Assembly: GCA_043742785.1 (NCBI GenBank)
Contig: JAYTXU010000080.1
Location: 1-19,849, forward strand
DNA length: 19,849 bases
DNA from: JACQCF01 sp043742785
GTDB taxonomy: Bacteria > Omnitrophota > Gorgyraeia > Zapsychrales > Fredricksoniimonadaceae
Direction of reading: 5' to 3'
Shown here piece after piece: positions 1-9,045 of this stretch. Position numbers and translations under genes: made by a program. A model generated the notes under the pieces. That model did no database searches, was not told the DNA's origin, and saw only the letters and a program-made list of their open reading frames with translations. The stretch's first letter is position 1; every line of letters begins with the position of its first letter.

Positions 1-871
1 GCCTCAAGTCTCTGCTAAATTTAAAGCCAATGTGTTTTGGATGGGCAAGCAGCCTTTAGTTAAAAACAAAATCTATAAGTTAAAAATTGCCACTCAACAA
101 GTCCCTGTCGTTGTTTTTGAGATTGTCCAAGTCTTGAATGCGGTTGAATTAGCAGCCAGTAACAAGCCTCACGTAGATCGTCACGAGGTAGGGGAAGTAA
201 TTTTTGAAACCATGAAACCCATTGCCTTTGATTTAGTGGGGGACATTGCAGAGACAGGACGCTTTGTCATTGTGGATCATTATGAAATTGCTGGTGGCGG
301 GATAATTCTGGCACCAGTTTTTGATAATGAAAGTTCTATTGGAAGCCATATCAAAAAGCGTGAGTATGGCTGGGAGAGAAGTCATATCACTCCAGATAAT
401 CGTGCCCAGAAGTATCAGCATAAGTCTGCGTTGATCGTTATTACAGGTAAGGTGGACACCGGTAAACAGCGCATCGCCAAGGCTTTGGAAGAGCAATTGT
501 TTAATTTAGAAAAGAATGTTTATTTCTTGGGAGTTTCCAATCGTTTGACCTTAGCTACTCATGATTCTAAAGATCGAACCTTAGGTAAATATGAAGCCCT
601 TGTTCAATTAGGCGAGTTGGCTCACTTGATGACCGATGCCGGGCTTATTTTGATTACATCTGTGACTGATATCGATCAATACGAATTGGATTTACTAAAG
701 AAACTCAATAGTCCCAACCGCACCTTTGTGGTGAATGTAGGAGAGAATCGGTTCCTGGAATCCAGCATTGATTTGAATCTGATTGAAAATGAAGACTCTT
801 CCAAAGCCGTTTCCAAAATAGTTGACCTTTTAGTACAAGCCGTTGTTTTAGATCCGGAGTATATGATTTAA
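1..871 (+). CDS. cysN: Sulfate adenylyltransferase subunit 1 (CysN) C-terminus fused to degenerate APS-kinase-like domain, 5' partial
   Basis: The reading frame is open from base 2, so the gene starts left of the window; the GTG at 32 is internal. The first ~90 visible residues match the EF-Tu-like C-terminal barrel of CysN, with the PIAFDLVGDIAETGRFVIVD stretch typical of the family. CysN is the GTPase subunit of ATP sulfurylase, which makes APS from sulfate. After a linker comes a domain laid out like CysC (APS kinase), as in CysNC fusions, with ELAHLMTDAGLILIT matching the CysC helix/strand. Its key motifs are decayed: the P-loop at 446-469 reads GKVDTGKQ with Gln in place of Ser/Thr, and the DGDN(V)R substrate motif reads GVSNR. 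Kinase activity is therefore doubtful, and the domain may be structural or regulatory. The stop codon overlaps the surE start by one base. Confidence 0.85.
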   Translation, partial: PQVSAKFKANVFWMGKQPLVKNKIYKLKIATQQVPVVVFEIVQVLNAVELAASNKPHVDRHEVGEVIFETMKPIAFDLVGDIAETGRFVIVDHYEIAGGGIILAPVFDNESSIGSHIKKREYGWERSHITPDNRAQKYQHKSALIVITGKVDTGKQRIAKALEEQLFNLEKNVYFLGVSNRLTLATHDSKDRTLGKYEALVQLGELAHLMTDAGLILITSVTDIDQYELDLLKKLNSPNRTFVVNVGENRFLESSIDLNLIENEDSSKAVSKIVDLLVQAVVLDPEYMI

Positions 872-1617
872 TGCGAATTCTGTTGACCAATGACGATGGC
901 ATTTACGCTCCAGGTATTTACGCTATTTATAAAGAGTTGATTAAATTTGCTAATGTTACGGTAGTTGCTCCAGAATTGGAACAAAGTTCGGTAGGTCATG
1001 GAATTACCTTGTACTATCCTTTGTTTGTTCGTAAGGTTAGCCGCAAAGATAAGTTTTTTGGATATTCAGTGAGTGGTAAACCAGCAGATTGCGTCAAATG
1101 GGGTATCGAAGTTCTTCTTAAAGGGCAAAAACCTGATCTGGTAGTTTCAGGAATTAATTATGGCGGTAATGATGGCTGTAGTGTTTTTTATTCGGGAACA
1201 GTAGCGGGCGCTCGTGAAGGGGCTTTAAATAATGTTGATTCGATAGCTTTGTCTTTAGATTGTTATAATAATCCCAATTTTACTCAATCCGCTAAGATAG
1301 GAGCTAGACTGGCTAAGCTAGTTGCCAAGAATAAATTATCCCTAGGAACTTTTCTTAATGTCAATATCCCACCCGGAAAGATTAAAGGAATTTTGCCAAC
1401 TCGTCAAGGAATCGAACCTATTCATGGACAATTCAAAGAGCGTAAGAATCCTCATGAAAAAACGTATTATTGGATGACCGGTAAGAACCCAATACATGTG
1501 AATGATAATACGATTGATACCTATGCATTAAAAAATGGTTATGTCACCGTAACTGCTGTGCATTGCAGCTTGACCGATGAAACATTCTTGGATAAACTGC
1601 GTACTTGGAAGTTCTAA
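871..1617 (+). CDS. surE: 5'/3'-nucleotidase SurE
   Basis: SurE is a metal-dependent phosphatase that dephosphorylates nucleoside 5'- and 3'-monophosphates, often linked to survival in stationary phase. The 248 residues equal the usual family length. Visible signatures are the N-terminal MRILLTNDDG with metal-binding D8 and D9, the EQSSVGHGIT loop (about 37-46), the SGINYGGN segment with N96, and YSGTVAGAREG (107-117). The ATG overlaps the preceding stop (TAATG), with GGAG 11 bases upstream inside the cysN-type gene, so the two are probably translationally coupled. A second TAA directly follows the stop. The response-regulator gene begins a few bases downstream, suggesting one transcript. The assignment is secure; its role next to sulfate activation is not evident from the sequence. 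Confidence 0.96.
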   Translation: MRILLTNDDGIYAPGIYAIYKELIKFANVTVVAPELEQSSVGHGITLYYPLFVRKVSRKDKFFGYSVSGKPADCVKWGIEVLLKGQKPDLVVSGINYGGNDGCSVFYSGTVAGAREGALNNVDSIALSLDCYNNPNFTQSAKIGARLAKLVAKNKLSLGTFLNVNIPPGKIKGILPTRQGIEPIHGQFKERKNPHEKTYYWMTGKNPIHVNDNTIDTYALKNGYVTVTAVHCSLTDETFLDKLRTWKF

Positions 1618-1624
1618 TAAAGGG

Positions 1625-2686
1625 ATGCACGTGATTTCTGAAGAAAATATACTAAGCGCTAAGATTTTAGCCATTGACGATAATATTCTTAATCTTCAAG
1701 TCCTAAAAAAAATCCTGATAACCGCTGGTTTTGTTAATCTCACCATTAATACCGATTCTACTAAAGCGAAAGATCTTTACGATCAAATCAAACCAGATTT
1801 ACTTCTTTTAGATTTGAACATGCCTGTGATGACTGGTTTTGATGTGATGGCGCTCTTAACTTCTCATAATCCTAATGATTATTTGCCAATTCTTATCCTT
1901 TCTGCTGAAGATGAGGCCTCTCGATTAAAAGCTTTAGGATGTGGGGCTAAAGATTTCTTACATAAGCCGTATCAACCAAGTGAAGTTGTATTGCGTAGTC
2001 GTAATATCATTGAAGTGAGGCTTTTATACAAACAAATTAAGATAGATAATTCTTCTTTAGAGGCTCAAATTGAGGATAGAACTAAGGAATTAAAACAAAC
2101 TAGGTTCGATGTTGTTCGACGTTTAGCTTCTGCCGCGGAACTCCGTGATACAGATACAGGTGAACATATTATTCGTATGAGTCATTATTGTGAAAAATTG
2201 GCTTTGGTTGTTGCTCCTTCTTTTGCGGAAGTAATTTTGAATACTTCTCCTTTGCATGATATTGGAAAAATTGCTATTTCTGATTCTATTTTACTTAAAC
2301 CTGGTAAGTTGGATACTCAAGAAATTGAAGTGATGAAAGCTCATACAACGGTGGGTGCAAAAATTCTTTCTGGAAGTAATTCAGTGTTTTTAAATATGGC
2401 GGAAACCATTGCTTTGACTCATCATGAACGTTTTGATGGCCTTGGATACCCAAGAGGATTAAAAGGAGATGAAATTCCTTTGGTAGGACAAATTTGTTCA
2501 ATAGCGGATGTTTTTGATGCATTAACCTCAGAAAGGCCTTATAAAAAAGCCTGGACTATAGAAGAAGCCATAACAGAAATACAAAACTGTAGATCAAAGA
2601 ATTTTGATCCGAAAATTGTTGATGCTTTTTGTGACATTCAAAAAGATATCCGCGCTGTTCATAAGCAGTATCATTATCCCGCCTAG
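1625..2686 (+). CDS. Response regulator with HD-GYP output domain (predicted c-di-GMP phosphodiesterase)
   Basis: This is a two-domain signalling protein. The N-terminal receiver domain (about 12-135) has acidic pair D18/D19, phosphoacceptor D63 in LLLDLNMP and conserved K114 before Pro. A short coiled linker leads to an HD-GYP domain (about 160-340) with H211-D212 in PLHDIGK, the HHERFDGLGYPRGL block (GYP at 274-276) and IADVFDALTSERPYKK. All these match catalytically competent HD-GYP proteins, which hydrolyse c-di-GMP. An in-frame ATG at 1577 lies inside surE and is unlikely. ATG 1625 directly abuts AAAGGG, whereas GTG 1631 lies six bases after it and is the better-spaced start; the two differ by two residues. 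No partner histidine kinase is in the window. Phosphorylation of D63 presumably controls the phosphodiesterase. Confidence 0.93.
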   Translation: MHVISEENILSAKILAIDDNILNLQVLKKILITAGFVNLTINTDSTKAKDLYDQIKPDLLLLDLNMPVMTGFDVMALLTSHNPNDYLPILILSAEDEASRLKALGCGAKDFLHKPYQPSEVVLRSRNIIEVRLLYKQIKIDNSSLEAQIEDRTKELKQTRFDVVRRLASAAELRDTDTGEHIIRMSHYCEKLALVVAPSFAEVILNTSPLHDIGKIAISDSILLKPGKLDTQEIEVMKAHTTVGAKILSGSNSVFLNMAETIALTHHERFDGLGYPRGLKGDEIPLVGQICSIADVFDALTSERPYKKAWTIEEAITEIQNCRSKNFDPKIVDAFCDIQKDIRAVHKQYHYPA

Positions 2687-2786
2687 AAGAATTAATCATG
2701 TTTTAAAAATTATAGCGAATTTTGTGGAAGATTTTAAGCATGCTTGATAGAATAAAACAAATTTAAAAAATAACCCAACTCATTCA

Positions 2787-5700
2787 ATGCTAAAAAGTTC
2801 CGTCATATTAGTATTTCTTCTTTCTTTTTCCAATTTTGCTTGTTTAAAAGCTTATTGTGAAGAGAATTCATCTTCCTTGCAAACCTTTAATACTACTTAT
2901 TTGGATGATTTGCATAGATTAGTTGATGAATCTCAAAGCAATATTAAAGAACTTAATCAACAAGTTAAAGAAGTATCGGTTACTAAAAAATCCAAACAAC
3001 GCGAAGACGAGGCTAATGCTTATTATAAGAAAGGTTTGGATTTAACTGAACAGGGAAATTTTAGTGAAGCTCGTGAATATTTTGATAAAGCAATCCACGT
3101 AACAGAACGCGAAGATACTACAAGAAATATTAAAGTAGGCAAAGAACGCTTAAAAATACAGGAAGCTGCTTTAAAAAAAGCTAAAAGAGAATTTGATTCT
3201 GAAAAGCTTAAAAAACAAGAAAATATAGGACAAAACCGTAAACAAGTAGAAGAAGTAGATAAAAAACAACAAGAACGCAAAGCGCTAGAAGAACAAAAAC
3301 AGAAAATTCTTAAAGAAAAACAACAAAGAATAGAAGAAAATCGTCAGCAAAAGAAAGAGCAATTGGTTAAGATTAAAGAAGAAAAGTTCAAACGACAGGA
3401 AGATTTACGTAAGAAGAGTGATTCTAATAAATTACTACTTAAGCAAAGACGCGAAGAATTAGAAAAGCAAAAAGTTTTTGAACAACAACGTAAACAAGAA
3501 GATCAAGAACATAAGAATCAAGAGAAGTTGGCAGTAATTAAAGACAAACAAGAAGGACAACAAAAACTTCAGGAAGAAAGGAAAAGGAATTTAGAGCAGC
3601 AACAGAAATTGGAAGAGAATAAGAAAATTAAGGGTTTTGATAGACAGAAGATTTTAGAACAAGAAAAGCAAACGGTTGTAGAGAAAGATCGTGAACAAAA
3701 AACGATTTTAAAACAAAAAAAAGAGACTGAACCTCAACAAAAAGAAGTTCAACTAGCTAAAGCAAAAGAAGATAGAAATAAAAGACAGGTGTTTTTTCGT
3801 ACAGACAGAGAAGCTAAAGGATATATAGTAGATTCTGATTATGAAACAGCCATTGATTTCTATAAAGAGAAGAAATTTAATGAATCCAAGTTAAAATTTG
3901 AAGCTGTTAATAAAGAGCTTCCTGGTTATAAGGCCACAGATTCTTATTTAAGAAAAATTGATAGGGCTATTGCTGATAAGCAAAAACGTGAAGAAAAAGA
4001 AAAACAAAAAATTTTAGAACAGCAAAGAAATAAAGAAGAAGAAACTAAAAAAATTCAAAAAGCCCATCAAAAGTGGGTTGAAACTCAAAAAACAACTACT
4101 TTAGAAACAAAACAAAAAGAAGTTCCTTATCAAGAATCAAATTCTAATCTTCCTTCTTCTAAAAAACAACAAACTGAAGAACCTCAACTAGCTAAAGCAA
4201 ATGAAGAAGAAATTAAACGACAAGTATTTTTGCATGCAGACAAAGAAGCAAAAGAATATATAGCGGATTCTGATTATAAAACAGCTCTTGATTTCTATAA
4301 AGAGAAGAAATTTAATGAATCCAAGTTAAAATTTGAAGCTGTTAATAAAGAGCTTCCTGGATATAAAGCTACAGATTCGTATTTACGAAAGATTAATAAA
4401 GCTATTGGTAATAAGCCAAAGCAAGAGATTTCTCATCAAGCAATGAATCCTAATCTTGCTTCTTCTAAAGAACAGCGGGCCGAAGAAGCTCAACTACTAA
4501 ATGATTTAGCAAAGAAATCATCTAAACTTTATCGTGATATTACTTATCTAGCTGATGATAACAATACAGTTATTGCAAAGAGAAAATTAGCCAAAGTAGA
4601 TCAAGTTATCAGTAATTTGAAACAAGAGAAGGAAAAAGAGTTGATTCAAATGAGAGAAAATGAACAACGTCAACATCAGCAAGAACTTAGAAATAAAGAA
4701 CAGCTTAGAATGCAGGAAGCTGAAAAGAATTACAATGAAGCTCTTTCTTTAGTAAGTTCTAGAAATTTTGATAATGCTAAACTGAAATTTCTTGAAGTAG
4801 AGAGTATTTTACCTAATTTCAAATCAACTCATAAATATTTAAGTCATCTTGATGAAGATCAAAGAAAAGCTCAAGAAGATGCAATTGAAGAACGAACTCT
4901 CGAAGAAAAGAGAAAGTTTCAAGAGAAAAAAGATAAAGAAAGGTTAGAAAAAGAAAAGCAACGTAATGAGAAAATAGCCCAACAGAAGAATCACTTAGCT
5001 CAAATTGCTAAGAAAGCAGCAAATATTAATGATGAAATATTAAAAATGACGAATGAGAGAAATTATCTTGGAGCAAAAGGAAAGTTTGATGAGCTTGAAG
5101 AAACAATGCTTGAGTTAAAGAAGATTAAAGATAGTATTGCGGCTCAAAAAGAATATAACCAGTTAGCTGAATCTCAAGCGAAGGAACAAAAACAATATAA
5201 TCAAGAAATTCATAAGGTTTTTGAAGAAAAGCGTCTTAAAAAGAATCAGCAGAATATAAATCCTGATATTAGAAAGTTTCAGAAAAAAGATCTTAGGGAA
5301 GATGTTTCTTTTAAGAATAAGGAAGAAACACGACAAAGAAATGTTATCTTTGATCAAGGAATTGAATTATATAGAGTTAAAGAATACGCAAAAGCTAAGA
5401 TTATATTTAGTGAATTAGCTTCTAAGGGTGATGCAGGTGCTCGTGTTTATTTAAGAAAGATCGAACATTTAACGGAAGAAAAAACAGTTACTCTTGTTAA
5501 AAAGGACGTAGGTTATGATCGTTCTTATTATTTAGCTGATAAACTTCAACAATTACGCATTAAAGAAAAACTTGATATTCAAGACCAAGAACGACAAAGA
5601 AAGTTGTCTAGAGAGTTAGAAAGACAAAAACAACATTCAGAAGAAGCGGATCAAGTAGATCGTCGTCGAATGGAAACCTTAAAATATCAGGAAAAGAATC

Positions 5701-6179
5701 GACAGATTTTTGAAGAGAGTCGACATCATTTAGAAAATAAAAATAAAGCACAGGAGGAAGAATATCGTTTTAGAAAACTTAAACCGGATTATCGTAAAAA
5801 ACAGAATCAGTTGCAAAATAACATTCAATTAGATAAAAATAGTAGAGAACTAGAAAAAGAACGGAAAGTTGTCCGTAAGCAATTAGAAGTTGGAGTTGCA
5901 ATAATGTATACAGAAGCGGTAAAATTGTATAAGTCTAGAAATTATCAAGCTGCTTTTAATCGTTTTTCCGATATTCAAGTTTTAATTCCAGATTACAAAA
6001 ATATCAACGATTATCTTAAAAAGACTAACAATCACATTCAGATGGCTCCACCTTTGCCCAGTATTTCAAATGAAAATTTATCAACTTCTGTTGTATTTCA
6101 TAAATTACAAAAAACTTCTAATCTTCGAGAAGACCAAATTTCTAAAACATTGGATTTATTTGATTCAAATCTTAAATAG
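2787..6179 (+). CDS. Large secreted coiled-coil protein with repeated TPR-like modules
   Basis: Function unknown. The N-terminus (MLKSSVILVFLLSFSNFACL) looks like a signal peptide, so the product is probably exported. The 1130-residue body is extremely rich in Lys, Glu and Gln and predicted to be long coiled coil. It is interrupted by about six TPR-like modules near residues 76-105, 351-391, 496-536, 645-688, 854-895 and 1041-1085. These share a pattern of the type FYKEKKFNESKLKFEAV followed by LPGYK and YLRKI. Modules two and three are near-identical copies 145 residues apart. No ribosome-binding site precedes ATG 2787 and no convincing promoter is visible in the 100-base gap. The next gene starts at the base after the stop. 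A scaffold or periplasm-spanning role is an inference; low complexity makes database matches unreliable. Confidence 0.85.
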   Translation: MLKSSVILVFLLSFSNFACLKAYCEENSSSLQTFNTTYLDDLHRLVDESQSNIKELNQQVKEVSVTKKSKQREDEANAYYKKGLDLTEQGNFSEAREYFDKAIHVTEREDTTRNIKVGKERLKIQEAALKKAKREFDSEKLKKQENIGQNRKQVEEVDKKQQERKALEEQKQKILKEKQQRIEENRQQKKEQLVKIKEEKFKRQEDLRKKSDSNKLLLKQRREELEKQKVFEQQRKQEDQEHKNQEKLAVIKDKQEGQQKLQEERKRNLEQQQKLEENKKIKGFDRQKILEQEKQTVVEKDREQKTILKQKKETEPQQKEVQLAKAKEDRNKRQVFFRTDREAKGYIVDSDYETAIDFYKEKKFNESKLKFEAVNKELPGYKATDSYLRKIDRAIADKQKREEKEKQKILEQQRNKEEETKKIQKAHQKWVETQKTTTLETKQKEVPYQESNSNLPSSKKQQTEEPQLAKANEEEIKRQVFLHADKEAKEYIADSDYKTALDFYKEKKFNESKLKFEAVNKELPGYKATDSYLRKINKAIGNKPKQEISHQAMNPNLASSKEQRAEEAQLLNDLAKKSSKLYRDITYLADDNNTVIAKRKLAKVDQVISNLKQEKEKELIQMRENEQRQHQQELRNKEQLRMQEAEKNYNEALSLVSSRNFDNAKLKFLEVESILPNFKSTHKYLSHLDEDQRKAQEDAIEERTLEEKRKFQEKKDKERLEKEKQRNEKIAQQKNHLAQIAKKAANINDEILKMTNERNYLGAKGKFDELEETMLELKKIKDSIAAQKEYNQLAESQAKEQKQYNQEIHKVFEEKRLKKNQQNINPDIRKFQKKDLREDVSFKNKEETRQRNVIFDQGIELYRVKEYAKAKIIFSELASKGDAGARVYLRKIEHLTEEKTVTLVKKDVGYDRSYYLADKLQQLRIKEKLDIQDQERQRKLSRELERQKQHSEEADQVDRRRMETLKYQEKNRQIFEESRHHLENKNKAQEEEYRFRKLKPDYRKKQNQLQNNIQLDKNSRELEKERKVVRKQLEVGVAIMYTEAVKLYKSRNYQAAFNRFSDIQVLIPDYKNINDYLKKTNNHIQMAPPLPSISNENLSTSVVFHKLQKTSNLREDQISKTLDLFDSNLK
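3751..3965 (+). repeat. Direct repeat, copy 1, in the coiled-coil gene
   Basis: This segment is repeated 435 bases downstream in the same frame. Within it, 73 bases (3853-3925) are identical to 4288-4360, and the flanks are similar but diverged. The period equals 145 codons, so this is a module duplication that keeps the reading frame. Confidence 0.9.
4186..4400 (+). repeat. Direct repeat, copy 2, in the coiled-coil gene
   Basis: Partner of 3751-3965 at a constant 435-base offset. It opens with the same AACTAGCTAAAGCAAA and holds the 73-base identical core at 4288-4360. Identity at third codon positions across the core implies recent duplication or gene conversion. Confidence 0.9.
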
Positions 6180-8228
6180 ATGTCTTCTAATCCCAATCAT
6201 CTAGTTGGCCAACGAAATCCTTATCTACTTCAGCATATCCATAATCCTGTTGATTGGTATCCTTGGGAAGAAGAGGCTTTAAATAAAGCGATTAAGGAGC
6301 AAAAACCTATTTTACTTTCTATAGGTTATTCAACTTGTCATTGGTGTCATGTGATGGCCCATGAAAGTTTTGAAAATGAAGATATTGCTAAAATCATTAA
6401 TGAAAGTTTTATAGCTATTAAGGTGGATCGAGAAGATAGGCCTGATTTAGATCAAATTTATATGGCAGCTGTTACGGCTATGACTGGTCAAGGAGGATGG
6501 CCTTTAACAGTTTTCTTAACGTCTGAAGGAAAACCTTTTTTTGGAGGAACTTATTTTCCTCCTTTTGCTAAGTGGGGAAGCCCAGGTTTTATGGATTTAC
6601 TTCAAACGATTAGTCAAGCCTGGCAAAATCAACGAGCAGAAATTTTATCTTCTAGTAATCAAATTACTCAAGCTTTACTTGAACAAACCCAAAGATTTAC
6701 TCAAACCACTCAATTGCCTCAATTATCCTTACTAGAGAGAGCTTTTCAATCGATATCTAGTCAATTCGATCGTTTAAACGGAGGTTTTGGTGGAACTCCT
6801 AAATTTCCTATGGGTCATTATTTATCCTTTTTGCTTCGCTTTTATAAACGCAGTGGAGATAAAAATATTTTAAGTATGGTTGAATCCACTTTAAGGGCTA
6901 TTGCTTCTGGTGGTATTTATGATCATTTAGGTGGAGGTTTTCATCGTTATTCAACAGACGCATATTGGCATGTGCCCCATTTTGAGAAAATGCTCTATGA
7001 TCAAGCTCTTTTGGTTAAAGCGTATTTAGAATGCTATCAAGTGACAGGAGATTTACAATATGCTTTAATAGTTAGAGAAACCTTAGATTATGTTTTAAGA
7101 GAAATGCAGCATCCAGAAGGTGGTTTTTATTGTGCTCAAGATGCTGATAGCTTATCTCTGGAGGTTGGACATACTATTGAAGGAGCTTTCTATGTATGGT
7201 CAAAGAAAGAAATTACTGAGATATTAGGAGAAGAAAATGCGTCCATATTTTGTTATGCATTTGGAGTAGAAGATGAGGGCAATGCTAAGCAGGATCCTCA
7301 TGGAGAATTTGTGGGTAAAAATATTTTATATATAGCTCATTCCTTTATAGATGTCGCCGTTCATTTTAAAAAAGATATTGATCAAATTAACCAAATCATT
7401 AAGAAAGCAAAATATCAATTATTTAATGTTCGTAAGAGTAGACCTAGTCCTCATTTAGACAACAAGATTTTAAGTGATTGGAATGGATTAATGTTAGGTG
7501 TTTTTTCTTTTGCTGGAGTAGTTTTAGATGAGCCACGTTATATTTTTGAAGCAAAGAGATCTGCTGATTTTATTTTAACTCACATGAAATTAAAAAACCG
7601 CCTATTACACTCTTGGTGTCAGAATCAGTCTAATATTTTAGGGACATTGGAAGACTATTCTTTCTTTATTAATGGTCTTTTAGATTTATATGAAGCGAGT
7701 TTGGAAGATCAATATTTATTGGAAGCTAAAAAATTCACTGATGATATGATTCTTTTGTTTGAAGATAAGTCTCAAGGTGGATTCTTCCTAACGGCCAATG
7801 ATGTTCAAAATTTAATTATTAGACCTAAAGATATTTACGATGGGGCTATTCCTTCAGGAAACTCTGTAGCAGCCCATCTATTAATAAGAATTTATTTAAT
7901 GAGTTCTGAACAAAAATGGTTTGATTCTCTCGAGAGATTATTTAAAGCTTTCGCTGAAATCATTGAAACATCACCTTCAGCTTACAGCTTTGCTCTTTGT
8001 GCTTTGGATTTCTATTTAGGCCCCTCTATTAATGTGGTTTTAGAAGGAAAGAAGACAGACCCAATTCTTTCACAAATGCAAAAAGTTATATATAAACATT
8101 TTATACCTAATAAATCGTTAGTTTTTCGTTCTAATCAAACGACTTCTCAAGCCTATGTTTGCAAACAAAATGTTTGTCAGAAATCAACTCAAGATCTAGC
8201 TGAATTAGAAAAACAATTACATCTATAA
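6180..8228 (+). CDS. DUF255 / thioredoxin-domain protein (SPATA20/YyaL family)
   Basis: The 682-residue protein fits the YyaL/SPATA20 family. An N-terminal thioredoxin-like domain (about 1-165) carries the family-typical opening NPYLLQHIHNPVDWYPW, then STCHWCHVMAHESFE with the CxxC at C53 and C56, and VDREDRPDLD and GQGGWPLTVFLT. It is followed by a helical six-hairpin glycosidase-like region, including KFPMGHYLSFLLRFYKRSGD, GGGFHRYSTDAYWHVPHFEK and DNKILSDWNGLM. The family is widespread but its reaction is not established; a redox or carbohydrate-related role is usually guessed. No signal peptide is visible, so it is probably cytoplasmic. The ATG starts at the base after the previous stop and has no Shine-Dalgarno, which suggests translational coupling. 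The family call is secure; the function is open. Confidence 0.94.
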   Translation: MSSNPNHLVGQRNPYLLQHIHNPVDWYPWEEEALNKAIKEQKPILLSIGYSTCHWCHVMAHESFENEDIAKIINESFIAIKVDREDRPDLDQIYMAAVTAMTGQGGWPLTVFLTSEGKPFFGGTYFPPFAKWGSPGFMDLLQTISQAWQNQRAEILSSSNQITQALLEQTQRFTQTTQLPQLSLLERAFQSISSQFDRLNGGFGGTPKFPMGHYLSFLLRFYKRSGDKNILSMVESTLRAIASGGIYDHLGGGFHRYSTDAYWHVPHFEKMLYDQALLVKAYLECYQVTGDLQYALIVRETLDYVLREMQHPEGGFYCAQDADSLSLEVGHTIEGAFYVWSKKEITEILGEENASIFCYAFGVEDEGNAKQDPHGEFVGKNILYIAHSFIDVAVHFKKDIDQINQIIKKAKYQLFNVRKSRPSPHLDNKILSDWNGLMLGVFSFAGVVLDEPRYIFEAKRSADFILTHMKLKNRLLHSWCQNQSNILGTLEDYSFFINGLLDLYEASLEDQYLLEAKKFTDDMILLFEDKSQGGFFLTANDVQNLIIRPKDIYDGAIPSGNSVAAHLLIRIYLMSSEQKWFDSLERLFKAFAEIIETSPSAYSFALCALDFYLGPSINVVLEGKKTDPILSQMQKVIYKHFIPNKSLVFRSNQTTSQAYVCKQNVCQKSTQDLAELEKQLHL

Positions 8229-8240
8229 GAGGTTAATTTA

Positions 8241-9011
8241 GTGCATATCTTATTAATTACGATACTTGTTATCGCTATATTTTTTGGCGTTCTGACTAAA
8301 GAAGATTCAAATCATCAAAGTATTGGAAGCGGTTTCTTTAGTTTGTTAGGGTTTAAATCTAGAGAAGAGCTTCAAAAAGATGAAATGAATAAATTAGTTA
8401 GTAAATATTTAAAAGAACAATCTCAATATTTAGGAGACACTCAAGAAGTCTTGGGTCCACTATCAAAAATGGTAGAAGATTCCTATGGGAAAGGTAAAGA
8501 TGGGGATTTCCTAATGATTAAATCTATTATGAAAAAGTTTGAAGATCAGAATTTCCTTATGGTGCAAAACGGGAAAGAGTTGATGGCTTTAAAAGAAAAA
8601 CAAAAGAAAATAAATCAAAAATTAGCTGATGACGCGGAATTAGCTTTAATTTTATCCCAAAGTAGTCAAAAAGATATGTTTCAAAAGCAGCAAGATCTGT
8701 TAAAAGAGTTAAACGAGAAGATGCAACAGATGAAAAATGATTCAATTTTAGTTAAAGATTCTCAATTGGTTGATAAATTAAAAACAGCTTCTAACAAGAC
8801 AATATCTTCTCTAGAGAATCTTAAAGAGCAAAAAAATAGAATAAATAATTTAAATTCAAACAAAGACACTTCAATTAGAGATAAAATAGAAGAGCAAAAC
8901 AGAAGAAATAAAGATTTAATAGAATCTAATCGCTCACATATACAAGATCAACAGCGTGATTTAAAAGATCGTATGCGTGACCAATTAGATCGAGCTAAAG
9001 ATAGAAGATAA
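8241..9011 (+). CDS. Membrane-anchored helical/coiled-coil protein of unknown function
   Basis: I do not recognise a family. The 256-residue product starts with a hydrophobic stretch (about 2-19, HILLITILVIAIFFGVLT) that could be a single anchor or uncleaved signal. It continues with Lys-, Glu-, Gln- and Asn-rich sequence predicted as long helices, and ends in a highly charged tail (DLKDRMRDQLDRAKDRR). It has no cysteine. Start GTG 8241 is supported by AGAGG eight bases upstream, overlapping the end of the DUF255 gene. Composition resembles the large coiled-coil protein two genes upstream, and the AsmA-family gene follows closely, so a shared envelope role is plausible but unproven. Confidence 0.8.
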   Translation: MHILLITILVIAIFFGVLTKEDSNHQSIGSGFFSLLGFKSREELQKDEMNKLVSKYLKEQSQYLGDTQEVLGPLSKMVEDSYGKGKDGDFLMIKSIMKKFEDQNFLMVQNGKELMALKEKQKKINQKLADDAELALILSQSSQKDMFQKQQDLLKELNEKMQQMKNDSILVKDSQLVDKLKTASNKTISSLENLKEQKNRINNLNSNKDTSIRDKIEEQNRRNKDLIESNRSHIQDQQRDLKDRMRDQLDRAKDRR

Positions 9012-9045
9012 CATTTGTACTTTTAAAGTGAATGGAGTAAATAGG

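Noticed and set aside
1577..1624. Upstream in-frame start for the HD-GYP regulator.
   Set aside because: It lies within surE coding sequence and has no ribosome site; ATG 1625 or GTG 1631 next to AAAGGG fits better.
2706..2723. AAAATT/AATTTT inverted repeat after the HD-GYP gene as a terminator.
   Set aside because: The stem is only six A-T pairs with no proper T tract; it is too weak to call.
2744..2774. TTGATA as the -35 of a promoter for the coiled-coil gene.
   Set aside because: No acceptable -10 at 16-18 bases; only a 4 of 6 match at 19 bases in an AT-rich stretch.
7926..7937. TCTCTCGAGAGA perfect 12-base palindrome.
   Set aside because: It sits inside the DUF255 coding region with no second copy noticed; likely chance.
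9028..9045. GTG start for the AsmA-family protein.
   Set aside because: GGAG is correctly placed for ATG 9046, which also puts the membrane helix at the usual position.
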